Assembly: GCA_964482035.1 (NCBI GenBank)
Contig: CAYZVC010000001.1
Location: forward strand, 124,001 to 188,000
From: JANJWP01 sp964482035
Lineage (GTDB): Bacteria; Patescibacteriota; Gracilibacteria; BD1-5; UBA2023
DNA length: 64,000 nucleotides
Direction of reading: 5' to 3'
The first letter of the stretch is position 1. The number at the start of each line of letters is the position of its first letter. Positions 9,094-17,940 of this stretch are shown piece by piece. The translations under genes were made by a program, and so were the position numbers. The notes beneath the pieces were generated by a model. That model ran no database searches. It saw only the letters and a program-made list of their open reading frames with translations, and had not been told where the DNA came from.

Positions 9094-9681
9094 ATGTCCT
9101 TCGAACGAACCCGCCTCACGTACGACGAATCCGCCGACCGGATGGCCGTGAAGTTCCGCGCCATGGGGCCGCGTTCCGCCGATATCGACCGGATATTCGC
9201 GCACATCGGCAAAGAGTCGGCCAACATTCTGGAAATCTGATGCGGCGACGGGCGTGACGCGATGGAATTCAGGAGGAGAACCCCGAATTATCTGGGTATC
9301 GACTATTCGGAAGGCATGCTCAAAATGGCGCGCGAATACGTTCCGAACGCCAAATTCCAACTCGCCGACGTTTCGGAATTCGAATTCCCCGAAGGTCTCG
9401 ACGGCATTGCCGCATTCGCTTCGCTCCTCCATTTGCCGCCCGAGAAAGTACGCTCCGTCGTGAATAGGGGATACGAAGCCCTGAATCCGGGATGAGTATT
9501 CTGCGTTTCCCTCAAGAAATGATCGGGTTCCGATTCCAAGACCGACGAATTCGGTACGCGGACCTACTTCTACTACGAACCCGAAGACGTCCTGTCGTAC
9601 GTCCCGCCGGGAACCCGTTCCGAAACCGTCGTTACCGAAATCCGCTGACAAACCTTCTTCGAAATTTTCCTCTATAAGTAA
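9094..9681 (+). CDS. SAM-dependent methyltransferase, class I
   Basis: A 195-residue Rossmann methyltransferase of unknown substrate. Motif I is LEIGCGDGRDA, in which the first Gly is a UGA (9238-9240). GIDYSEGML is the ribose-binding acidic loop, LADVSEFEF contacts adenine, and LNPGGVF is the post-motif III turn, whose second Gly is also UGA. Four UGA codons in all; TAA stop. It lies between the T-box leader and ileS (11-nt gap), so it should be co-regulated with isoleucyl-tRNA charging. No Shine-Dalgarno. Confidence 0.88.
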
Positions 9682-9692
9682 ACCCGCTCCCC

Positions 9693-12600
9693 ATGTTCCC
9701 CCACACCGACCCAAAACAGTCTTTCCCGGCCCTCGAGAACGAGGTAATCAAGTTCTGGAAAGAGAACCGCACGTTCCAGCGTTCCCTCGAAATCCGCGAA
9801 GATTCCCCGGAATACGTATTTTACGACGGTCCCCCGTTCGCTACCGGAACCCCGCACTACGGCCATATTCTCGGCGGCGTCATCAAGGACGTCATCCCGC
9901 GTTATTGGACCATGCGCGGCCGTTACGTCGAGCGCCGTTTCGGTTGGGACTGCCACGGTCTTCCCATCGAGAACATCGTCGAAAAGAAGCTCGGCATCTC
10001 GGGCAAGAAAGACATCGAGGACAAGGTGGGCGTTTTCGAGTTCAACGAACACTGCCGTTCCAACGTTTTCGCTTTCGTCGACGAATGGCGCAAGGTCGTA
10101 GAACGCACCGGACGCTGGGTCGACATGGACAACGACTACAAGACCATGGACCGCGACTTCATGGAGTCGGTCTGGTGGGTCTTCAAATCCGTCTACGACA
10201 AGGGCCTCATCTACGAATCCCACCGCGTCGTGCCGTACTGCCCGCGCTGCTCGACCCCGCTTTCCAACTTCGAGGTCAACCAGGGCTACGAGGACAAGCA
10301 GGACAAGGCCGTCACCGTGAAATTCAAGGTGAAGGATTCCGCTTCCAAATACGTGCTCGCGTGGACGACCACTCCGTGGACGCTTCCCGCCAACCTCGGT
10401 CTCGCCGTGGGTACCGACATCGTCTACGCCGAAATCCGCGACCACGCCTCGGGCGATACCTACGTCCTCGCCAAGGACCGCGTAGCGACCTACTACAAGA
10501 ATCCGGAAGATTATACCCTCGTCCGCGAATACCCGGGCTCGTGCATCGTCGGCCTCGAATACGAACCGCTTTTCAACGAACCCACCCACAAGTCCGAACT
10601 CGGCGAACTTCCCAAGGGACAGGAACTCGGACGAAACGTCTACCACGTCGTCTCGGGCCACCACGTCACTACCGAGTCCGGTACCGGCGTCGTCCACATC
10701 GCTCCGGCGTACGGCGAAGACGACTTCCAGATCGGGCAGAGGGAAGGACTCGGGTTCTTCTCGCACATCAACGCCACCGGCAACGTCGAAGGCCTCGGTT
10801 TCGGCGAAGGCGAATACGTCTTCGATTTCAACGAGACCGTCATCAAGTACCTCAAAGATACTAAGGCGCTCGTCCACATCGGCTCGATCGACCACTCCTA
10901 CCCGCACTGCTACCGCTGCAAGACCCCACTCATCTACCGCGCGGTTTCGGCTTGGTACGTTTCGGTCGAAAAGATCAAGGCGGACATGCTTTCGTCCAAC
11001 GCTTCCATCAACTGGACTCCCGAACACATCAAGGAAGGACGTTTCGGAAAATGGCTCGAAGGCGCCCGCGACTGGAATATCTCCCGCAACCGCTATTGGG
11101 GTTCCGCGATTCCGGTTTGGAAATCCGAGGACGGCGAAGTTATCGTCATCGGTTCCGTAAAGGAGCTCGCCGATCTCTCCGAAGGCCAAATCCTCGAAAA
11201 GGATGGCGAATACGTCTTCGCCGATACCGGCAAGGCCGTCGACATCCACAAGCATTTCGTCGACAAGATCACCATCAAGAAGGACGGAAAAACGTTCACC
11301 CGCATTCCGGAAGTCCTTGACTGCTGGTTCGAATCGGGTTCGATGCCGTACGCGCAGAAGCACTATCCGTTCGAAAACAAGGACCGTTTCGAAAGCGCCT
11401 TCCCGGCGGACTTCATCTGCGAAGGCCTCGACCAGACCCGCGGATGGTTCTATACGCTCGTCGTCCTTTCGGCGGCCCTTTACGGGCACGAACCGTTCAA
11501 GAACGTCATCGTCAACGGCATCATCCTCGCCGAAGACGGCAAAAAGATGTCGAAGTCGCTTTCCAATTACCCGGATCCGATGCTCCTCTTGGAAAAGCAC
11601 GGCGCCGACGCGGTGCGCTTCTTCCTCATGAACTCTCCGGCCGTCCGCGCCGAAGAGCTCCGTTTCTCGGAGGCGGGGGTCGAAGAAACCGTGAAGAAGG
11701 TCATTCTTCCGCTCTGGAATTCGCTCTCGTTCTTCACGACCTACGCGAACATCGACGGCTACGTTCCGGATACCACCGAAATCACCTACGTCCGCCACGG
11801 AGAAACCGACGCCAATCTCAACGGCCGCCTTTCCGACGGTTTCGAAAATTCGCCGCTCAACGCCAACGGGCTCGGGCAGGCCATCCGTGCCGGGGAAGAA
11901 CTCCGCGCCCGCGGTGCCGAATTCGACGTCATCGTCGCTTCTCCGCTCGAACGCGCCGCGCAGACCGCCTCGATCATCGCCGAAGAAGTCGGTTATCCGC
12001 ATGAAGAAATCGTCTACGACGACGCCATCGTCGAACGCAAGAGCGGAAAATATACCGGTATGAAGCACGTCGACATCGTCGAAGAGCACTTCCAGCGCAC
12101 GGGCGAACGTATCGAAGTCCGCCACTCTTCCAAAATCTGGGCGAACGACGAATCCGCCGAAACCGAAGCCGAATTCTGCGCGCGCCTCGAACGTTGGCAT
12201 GCTGACCTCGTAGAACGCTACGCCGGTAAGAAAATTCTCGTCGTCGCGCACGGAGGCAACTTCCGCGCGCTCAACCGCTATCTCCGCGCCCTTGGGCACG
12301 AAGAGGCGTTCCGCGGCGTCCGTGGTCTCCATAATTGCGAAATCGCCGAACTTCCGGTCCGTGTGCTCTCCAATCCGCTCGACAAGTTCATCCTGGGCGA
12401 ACTTCAGACCCTCGTGGCCAAGGTTTCCGACGCGTTCGAAACGTACGACCTCCAGAAGGGCGCCCGCGCCGTCGTCGACTTCCTCGACGACCTCACCAAC
12501 TGGTACGTCCGCCGTTCCCGCCGCCGTTTCTGGGATAACGGCATGACCGATGACAAGAAGAACGCCTACGACACCCTTTATCGCGTCTTGGTAGACGTTT

Positions 12601-13418
12601 CGAAGGTCTTGGCTCCCTTCGCGCCGTTCGTGAGCGAACACGTCTTCAAAACGCTGACGAACAAGGAATCCGTACATCTCGAAATGTTTCCCACGTTCGA
12701 GCGCTGCATGGTTTCGCAGCACCTCCTCGCCGACATGAAGAAAGCCAAGGATTTGGTCGCCCTCGGCCTCGCCGTACGTTCCAAAGCGAAGATCCGCGTG
12801 CGCCAGCCGCTTTCGCGCCTCATCATCGGCGAAAACCTCGAACCGTACTACCTCGATATCCTGAAGGAGGAGCTCAACGTGAAGGAGGTAGTGTTCGAAG
12901 ACATGGCCAAAATCGCCCGCAAGGTCGTCCGCCCCAACGCCCGTCTCATCGGTCCGAAATTCGGCAAAGACGTCCAGGCGGTCATCCTCGCCGCCAAGTC
13001 CGGCATCTTCGAAGAACTCGAAGGCGGCCGAATCGGGGTAGGGGAGTTCGTCCTCGAACCGGGAGAATTCGAAGTGGCGTACGAACCGCTCGACGTCACC
13101 GGCCTCGCGGTCGAAGGCGGATACGGAACCGTCGTCGCCCTCGATACCGTCGTTACCGACGAACTCCGCATTGAAGGCGTCGCCCGCGACCTCGTCCGCG
13201 TCATCCAGGATTCCCGCAAGGAAGCCGGGTACGCCGTATCCGACCGCATCCGCCTTTCGCTCTCGGGCGAAGGCGTCGCACCGGTACTCGCCGCGCATTC
13301 CGACTATCTCGAATCCGAAACGCTCGCCGACCTCGTGGCTGACCTTCCGAACCCGGACATCACCAATACCGCCGATACCGAAGCCGGAACCGTGACCGTA
13401 AAGGTGAAGAAGGCGTAA
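9693..13418 (+). CDS. ileS: Isoleucyl-tRNA synthetase with inserted histidine-phosphatase domain
   Basis: A 1241-residue enzyme that charges tRNA-Ile in the cytoplasm. The class I signatures are HYGH (55-58) and KMSKS (618-622); the editing domain carries TTPWTLP, and the anticodon-binding region has DDLTNWYVRRSRRRFW. About 190 residues (roughly 694-885) between the catalytic core and the anticodon-binding domain form a complete phosphoglycerate-mutase-like histidine phosphatase: YVRHGETDANLNGRLS (catalytic His702), SPLERAAQTA, and VAHGGNFRAL (second His853). Outside the insert both flanks match IleRS closely. There is no UGA in 1241 codons, no Shine-Dalgarno, and a TAA stop. The phosphatase's substrate is unknown. 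Confidence 0.95.
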   Translation: MFPHTDPKQSFPALENEVIKFWKENRTFQRSLEIREDSPEYVFYDGPPFATGTPHYGHILGGVIKDVIPRYWTMRGRYVERRFGWDCHGLPIENIVEKKLGISGKKDIEDKVGVFEFNEHCRSNVFAFVDEWRKVVERTGRWVDMDNDYKTMDRDFMESVWWVFKSVYDKGLIYESHRVVPYCPRCSTPLSNFEVNQGYEDKQDKAVTVKFKVKDSASKYVLAWTTTPWTLPANLGLAVGTDIVYAEIRDHASGDTYVLAKDRVATYYKNPEDYTLVREYPGSCIVGLEYEPLFNEPTHKSELGELPKGQELGRNVYHVVSGHHVTTESGTGVVHIAPAYGEDDFQIGQREGLGFFSHINATGNVEGLGFGEGEYVFDFNETVIKYLKDTKALVHIGSIDHSYPHCYRCKTPLIYRAVSAWYVSVEKIKADMLSSNASINWTPEHIKEGRFGKWLEGARDWNISRNRYWGSAIPVWKSEDGEVIVIGSVKELADLSEGQILEKDGEYVFADTGKAVDIHKHFVDKITIKKDGKTFTRIPEVLDCWFESGSMPYAQKHYPFENKDRFESAFPADFICEGLDQTRGWFYTLVVLSAALYGHEPFKNVIVNGIILAEDGKKMSKSLSNYPDPMLLLEKHGADAVRFFLMNSPAVRAEELRFSEAGVEETVKKVILPLWNSLSFFTTYANIDGYVPDTTEITYVRHGETDANLNGRLSDGFENSPLNANGLGQAIRAGEELRARGAEFDVIVASPLERAAQTASIIAEEVGYPHEEIVYDDAIVERKSGKYTGMKHVDIVEEHFQRTGERIEVRHSSKIWANDESAETEAEFCARLERWHADLVERYAGKKILVVAHGGNFRALNRYLRALGHEEAFRGVRGLHNCEIAELPVRVLSNPLDKFILGELQTLVAKVSDAFETYDLQKGARAVVDFLDDLTNWYVRRSRRRFWDNGMTDDKKNAYDTLYRVLVDVSKVLAPFAPFVSEHVFKTLTNKESVHLEMFPTFERCMVSQHLLADMKKAKDLVALGLAVRSKAKIRVRQPLSRLIIGENLEPYYLDILKEELNVKEVVFEDMAKIARKVVRPNARLIGPKFGKDVQAVILAAKSGIFEELEGGRIGVGEFVLEPGEFEVAYEPLDVTGLAVEGGYGTVVALDTVVTDELRIEGVARDLVRVIQDSRKEAGYAVSDRIRLSLSGEGVAPVLAAHSDYLESETLADLVADLPNPDITNTADTEAGTVTVKVKKA

Positions 13419-13431
13419 GTTTCCGCATAAG

Positions 13432-13460
13432 AAAATCCCCCGCGGAAGCGGGGGATTTTT
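13432..13460. terminator. Bidirectional terminator between ileS and the CPBP gene
   Basis: AAAATCCCCCGC and GCGGGGGATTTTT pair around GGAA; A and T runs flank both sides. Confidence 0.85.
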
Positions 13461-13477
13461 GATGGACGTCCGACGCG

Positions 13478-14143
13478 TCAATTCCAAAGGAGGAAGAACG
13501 CGAGGGCGACGAGGCCGGTATTGTTGAACGCGTTGTGGTACGCGGTGCTTTCGAGCGCGGCTTCGAGTTCCGCTTCGGGACCCGTCAGTCCGAGCTTGAC
13601 GTTCCTTTCGTAGCGGAGCTTGTAGACGATATGCCAAACCGCGCCCACGAGCATGAGCGCCACGCATACCGCCACCGGAACCCCGGCGAAGATGTGCAGC
13701 ATGCCGAAAATCGCGCTTTGTACCGGTATGTCGTCCCAGGCGTTCTTTCCCTGGCGCATCGCCTGTTCTTCCTCGAAATTCAGAGAAGGCATGGCGATTG
13801 CCAAAACCGAGAGGAACGCCAATACGAAGGCTTTCGCCATCCACGTCCCGCTTTCGCCCGCGAGGATGGCCGGAGAGAACGCCACGTTGTAACTGGCGTC
13901 CGTACCGGACAGGAGGCTCAGGAGGGAGAAACGGAAGACCGGATGCAGCGGATAGATCGAAGCCACCGTCTCGACGAACAGGTAGGCGCACGCCGCTGCG
14001 ACGAGGAAGTGCCTGATACGGAGGCGCTTCCAAACGCCCATGGCGAGGATGCGTTCCGACTTCACGACCTGGTAGGCGCGGTGCCCCATGTAGAACGTCA
14101 TGGCCGTTCCGATGAGGTACAGCGCGATTTGCGAATAGTTCAT
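13478..14143 (-). CDS. CPBP-family intramembrane protease homologue, UGA at its end
   Basis: A 221-residue polytopic protein with the three CPBP/Abi motifs: EExxxR (EEEQAMR), FxxxH (FGMLH) and HxxxN (HNAFN). These residues form the active site in CPBP glutamic-type intramembrane proteases. The Shine-Dalgarno AAAGGGG precedes the ATG. The frame ends at UGA (13480-13478), 18 nt before the shared terminator; no TAA or TAG occurs before that hairpin in any frame. If UGA is always Gly here, the message has no stop. It has no internal UGA. I give the UGA as the end but flag it as uncertain. Confidence 0.7.
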   Translation of the reverse strand: MNYSQIALYLIGTAMTFYMGHRAYQVVKSERILAMGVWKRLRIRHFLVAAACAYLFVETVASIYPLHPVFRFSLLSLLSGTDASYNVAFSPAILAGESGTWMAKAFVLAFLSVLAIAMPSLNFEEEQAMRQGKNAWDDIPVQSAIFGMLHIFAGVPVAVCVALMLVGAVWHIVYKLRYERNVKLGLTGPEAELEAALESTAYHNAFNNTGLVALAFFLLWN

Positions 14144-14207
14144 CGAAGAACCCCTTTCTATTTGTTTGATAGGAAGAACGTATCCGGAAACGGTTTATTG
14201 ACAAATT

Positions 14208-14231
14208 AAAATCCCCATTTCTGAGGATTTT
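14208..14231 (-). terminator. Probable terminator after pgeF
   Basis: On the minus strand AAAATCC and GGATTTT pair around a 10-nt loop, followed by TTTTAATTTG; it lies 20 nt past the TAA. Confidence 0.5.
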
Positions 14232-14251
14232 TTTGCCATATTATTTCTGCA

Positions 14252-15160
14252 TTATTTCTGCGCCTTCAGTCCCATGAATACCCCGAACCTCGCTTCGGGA
14301 TCTTTTCGTGAGCTCGAATACCCCTTCTCATGGCCTTCGCAGACGGTGCAGATCGAAAGGTCTTTCGTGCGCTCTTCCGGAATGCCGGATTTTTCGAGCG
14401 TCTGGTGGATGAGCGCTCCGGAGTCGAGGTAGGTTTTTCCATCGCGCCCCTGGAGTCCGAAATTCGGAGGCGTGCCGAGTTTGTACCAGAGCGGGTAGGT
14501 GAGGGTGGTGAGTCCGTTCGCCTCTGGCACCCGACCTTCCATGAACGCCCCTGAAAACGTGTCGAGACCGAACTCGTAGCAGCACGACTTCGCGAAAGGG
14601 GAAATGAACGCTTCGAGGTCGTCGGTGACGGAATTCCCGAAGATGGCCTTCACGCGGTCGATGGTTTGTCCCACGATGTCTTTAGCCGTTCCTTTCCAAC
14701 CGGAATGGATGAGCGCGGCGAAATCGACCGACGGGTCGCGGTGCGAAAGTCCGACGATGGCGCAATCGGCAGGGGCGAGAAAAATCCCCGCGTTCCTCTT
14801 GAGCGGCTTCTCCGAAAGGAGGATTACCGCATCGCGATGGCCACTGTCGGTTCCGCTCGGCTTGCGGTCGTAAAAAGAAACCGAGTTTTCCTGCGTCGCG
14901 TGTGACCATCCGGCGCTTTCCGGCGATGAAATCTCGATCACGTCGACGGAGTCGGTGTGTTTCGCGGGATTGGGAAGAAAGACGTCCCCGTCGAGGAAGT
15001 CGCAATAGATTTGGACGATGGATCCCACCCTTTCGCGGATGAGCCTCAGGCGTTCGTTCGGGTCTTTTCCGACCGTGCGCGCCGGCCTCGGAACGCACGA
15101 GAACGTCGCCCTCCCGTTTTCGGAAGCGGTTCTCAGCATGGTTTTCGCGTTAGTCAACAT
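14252..15160 (-). CDS. pgeF: PgeF/YfiH-family (DUF152, laccase-domain) protein
   Basis: A 302-residue member of the family once called multicopper polyphenol oxidase. Characterised members act as purine nucleoside phosphorylases/adenosine deaminases or clear mis-incorporated L-Ser from peptidoglycan precursors. The signature APADCAIVGLSHRD with HSGWKGTAKDIVG carries the Cys and His zinc ligands, and SPFAKSCCYEFG and the C-terminal SSSRKDPEARFG fit the family. ATG 15160 is chosen: a TTGACG/TATAGA promoter predicts transcription starting within about 2 nt of it. No UGA; TAA stop. Confidence 0.85.
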   Translation of the reverse strand: MLTNAKTMLRTASENGRATFSCVPRPARTVGKDPNERLRLIRERVGSIVQIYCDFLDGDVFLPNPAKHTDSVDVIEISSPESAGWSHATQENSVSFYDRKPSGTDSGHRDAVILLSEKPLKRNAGIFLAPADCAIVGLSHRDPSVDFAALIHSGWKGTAKDIVGQTIDRVKAIFGNSVTDDLEAFISPFAKSCCYEFGLDTFSGAFMEGRVPEANGLTTLTYPLWYKLGTPPNFGLQGRDGKTYLDSGALIHQTLEKSGIPEERTKDLSICTVCEGHEKGYSSSRKDPEARFGVFMGLKAQK

Positions 15161-15164
15161 ACTG

Positions 15165-15192
15165 TCTATACGCACGATGGTCGTTCCGTCAA
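15165..15192 (-). promoter_or_regulatory. Promoter of pgeF, near-leaderless
   Basis: On the minus strand TTGACG (15192-15187), 16-nt spacer, TATAGA (15170-15165). The predicted +1 is near 15158-15160, at the ATG itself. Confidence 0.55.
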
Positions 15193-15208
15193 GCCGGAGT
15201 CCGAAAAT

Positions 15209-15239
15209 GAAAATCCGCAACCTCGTGGGTTGCGGATTC
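15209..15239 (-). terminator. Terminator of the 72-residue protein gene
   Basis: AATCCGCAACC and GGTTGCGGATTTT pair around CACGA on the minus strand, with the T-run on the correct side. Confidence 0.8.
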
Positions 15240-15255
15240 GTTCTCCCTTGCGGGA

Positions 15256-15474
15256 TTATCCCTGGTACAGCGGAATGTTGTGACGTTTCGCGTAAGCGGG
15301 TATTTCGGAAACCGGGCATTCTGCGAATGCGGCCAGATCCTTTACGATTCGTTCACGAGCTTGCAGCTCCCGTTGGTGTTGCCGACGTTGCGTGTTCTGC
15401 TGGTGAATCCGTTTCGCCGCGATTTCTTCGGGCGTTTGCATCCTCGTGGGTGCGGTTGGTTTTTGTTGTGCCAT
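15256..15474 (-). CDS. Small Gln/Arg-rich protein, unknown function
   Basis: A 72-residue soluble protein, rich in Gln and Arg in its central helix, ending in NIPLYQG. AGAGGAGGAACC stands before the ATG (strong Shine-Dalgarno), and a TTGACA-17-TATATT promoter lies upstream. With its terminator it forms a self-contained unit. No UGA; TAA stop. No family is recognised. Confidence 0.65.
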   Translation of the reverse strand: MAQQKPTAPTRMQTPEEIAAKRIHQQNTQRRQHQRELQARERIVKDLAAFAECPVSEIPAYAKRHNIPLYQG

Positions 15475-15526
15475 GGTTCCTCCTCTTGCGTTGACGTTCT
15501 CGCATGGCCGTGCGGAGAACTTCGCG

Positions 15527-15555
15527 AATATATCTCCCGGGCTCGCAATTGTCAA
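15527..15555 (-). promoter_or_regulatory. Promoter of the 72-residue protein gene
   Basis: TTGACA (15555-15550), 17-nt spacer, TATATT (15532-15527) on the minus strand. It begins 3 nt past the truB stop codon. Confidence 0.75.
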
Positions 15556-15557
15556 GT

Positions 15558-16424
15558 TTATCATCCTATAGCGTTCCGCAAGGGGGTGAGCATCCCGTTT
15601 TGACATACGCACAAGGAGACGTAGTCTTCGGAGTTTTTCACGAGCGCGTGACGGCCTTCTTCCACCGGGGAGGGGCAGGACTGCGAAATGCCCGCGCGCA
15701 GCATCGCGACGACGTCGTCGGACGGTTGGATTACGACGAGATCGGGAAGGAGTTCCGCCGGATCGACGGCGTTTTCCGGAGTAGCGTCCGGCGGGGCTAC
15801 GGCGCGTTCGACCGACAGGTTTCCGATGGCGGTTCGGCGGAGTTCGGTCACTACGGCTCATGCTCAGAATTCCGCTCAGATGTCCCGGGCAAGCGAACGG
15901 ACGTACGTGCCTGCCGAAACCTCGGCCGTGAACGTCGCGGAAGGGAACTCGAAAGAAACGAGCTCGAGCGAAAGGATTTCGGCGTCGCGTTCGGGAATCT
16001 CGAAGTCCTTGCCTCATCGGGCGAGGCGGTAGGCGCGTTTTCCGTCGATACGGAGCGCGCTGTATTTCGGCGGAACCTGGCGGATTTTCCCCCGGAACTT
16101 CCCCAAGGCATTTTCCAATCCCCCGTCCGACATCTCCTTCTTCGCGGTCTCAAGTTCGGCGGGAGCGATGTCCGCGGTCTCGGTGCCGAGGTCGAGCGAT
16201 TCGGAAGTCTTGGAAAAATCCACCGTGAACCGGTAGGTTTTCCGATCGCTCTCGAAATAGGGGATGAGTTTGGTCGAGCCGTTGGTAGCGATAATCAAAA
16301 GCCCGCTGGCGAGCGGGTCGAGAGTACCGGTATGTCCGGCTTTTCCGGCTTTCAGCGCCCGACGTGCGCGCGCCGCGGCGGAAAAGCTCGATACGCCGAT
16401 GGGCTTGTCGATGAGGTGGAACAT
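15558..16424 (-). CDS. truB: tRNA pseudouridine-55 synthase TruB
   Basis: A 288-residue enzyme that makes pseudouridine in the T-loop of tRNAs. FHLIDKPIGVSSF opens the protein, and GKAGHTGTLDPLASGLL holds the catalytic Asp. PPKYSALRIDGKRAYRLAR, GTYVRSLARDIG and VTELRRTAIG complete the pattern. Five UGA codons are read as Gly, three of them in the DIGAEFGAGAVV stretch, where the family has conserved glycines, and one directly before the TAA. It starts 7 nt after the HD-domain gene and is probably in one operon with it and lepB. No strong Shine-Dalgarno. Confidence 0.93.
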
Positions 16425-16431
16425 CCGGTGT

Positions 16432-17121
16432 TTAGATTTCGCGGGTTTTCGGTGGATTGATGGCCGTTTCCACGACGATCTTCGCCGTCTCGAGGGAACG
16501 TTCGAATTTCGAAGCGAGAATGTCGGTCGACTGGGCGAGGGCTTCATACGACGAAGCGAGCGTTTCCTTGGCCTGTTCCGCCGACCGTTCGATTTCGGCG
16601 GCGATGCGTACGTACATGTCGCGGGTTTCCGCGAAACGCACGCGGGAATGGTTCAGCGACATGACGGCGACGGAATGGAAGAAGCCGTAGGTGACCTCGA
16701 CCGTGGCCGCGAGGGAATCCGCGATTTTCAATACCGCGTATTCGCGAGTCTTCGGTACTTTCACTTTTCCGAACCCGAGCGGGAACATGTGGGCACGGAT
16801 GATGTCGAGGGCGTGTTCGTTGGCAAGGCCTACCGAGATGGCGTTACCCGCGGATTCGAGACCGTGCTCGTATCCTTTGACGCGGGTTTCGTGGAAGTCG
16901 TGCAGAAGTCCGGCGAGAACGCAGGTTTCCACGTCGGCGTTCACGAATTTTGCCATACGGTAGCAGAGCGATGCCGTATGGATAAGGTGTTCGTGTCGAT
17001 TGAAAAAGACGTGGTGGCGGTGCTTCTTGAGTCCTTCGAACCGTTCGTGCGAGACGTACGGCGCGATGATTTTCGCGAGTTCCGCACGGTCTTTCCCACT
17101 GAGTATGAAGAGGGAAATCAT
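16432..17121 (-). CDS. HD-domain hydrolase, substrate unknown
   Basis: A 229-residue protein with an HD metal-dependent phosphohydrolase core: NRHEHLIHTA (first His), GLLHDFHE (the HD pair), and ADSLAATVEV (late Asp). The C-terminal 60 residues are helical and may form a coiled coil. HD enzymes usually cleave phosphate esters of nucleotides. ATG 17121 follows the lepB stop by 11 nt, so it is co-transcribed with lepB and truB. No UGA; TAA stop. Confidence 0.75.
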   Translation of the reverse strand: MISLFILSGKDRAELAKIIAPYVSHERFEGLKKHRHHVFFNRHEHLIHTASLCYRMAKFVNADVETCVLAGLLHDFHETRVKGYEHGLESAGNAISVGLANEHALDIIRAHMFPLGFGKVKVPKTREYAVLKIADSLAATVEVTYGFFHSVAVMSLNHSRVRFAETRDMYVRIAAEIERSAEQAKETLASSYEALAQSTDILASKFERSLETAKIVVETAINPPKTREI

Positions 17122-17132
17122 GCTTCTTCGGA

Positions 17133-17903
<771 letters not shown>

Positions 17904-17940
17904 GGAAATCCGCTAGAAGGTATGGTGTGCCGGAAAGGGC

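Noticed and set aside
11772..12350. Assembly chimera as the cause of the phosphatase inside ileS
   Set aside because: The frame is continuous on both sides, codon use is the same, and the flanks match IleRS exactly around a domain boundary. It still deserves a long-read check.
9672..14204. A very long open frame (about 1510 codons) on the minus strand
   Set aside because: It lies antisense to ileS and the CPBP gene. It has no family pattern and is a codon-bias shadow of the GC-rich third positions.
15342..15548. A 68-codon frame overlapping the 72-residue gene
   Set aside because: It is the +1 shadow; the real gene has a strong Shine-Dalgarno, a promoter and a terminator.
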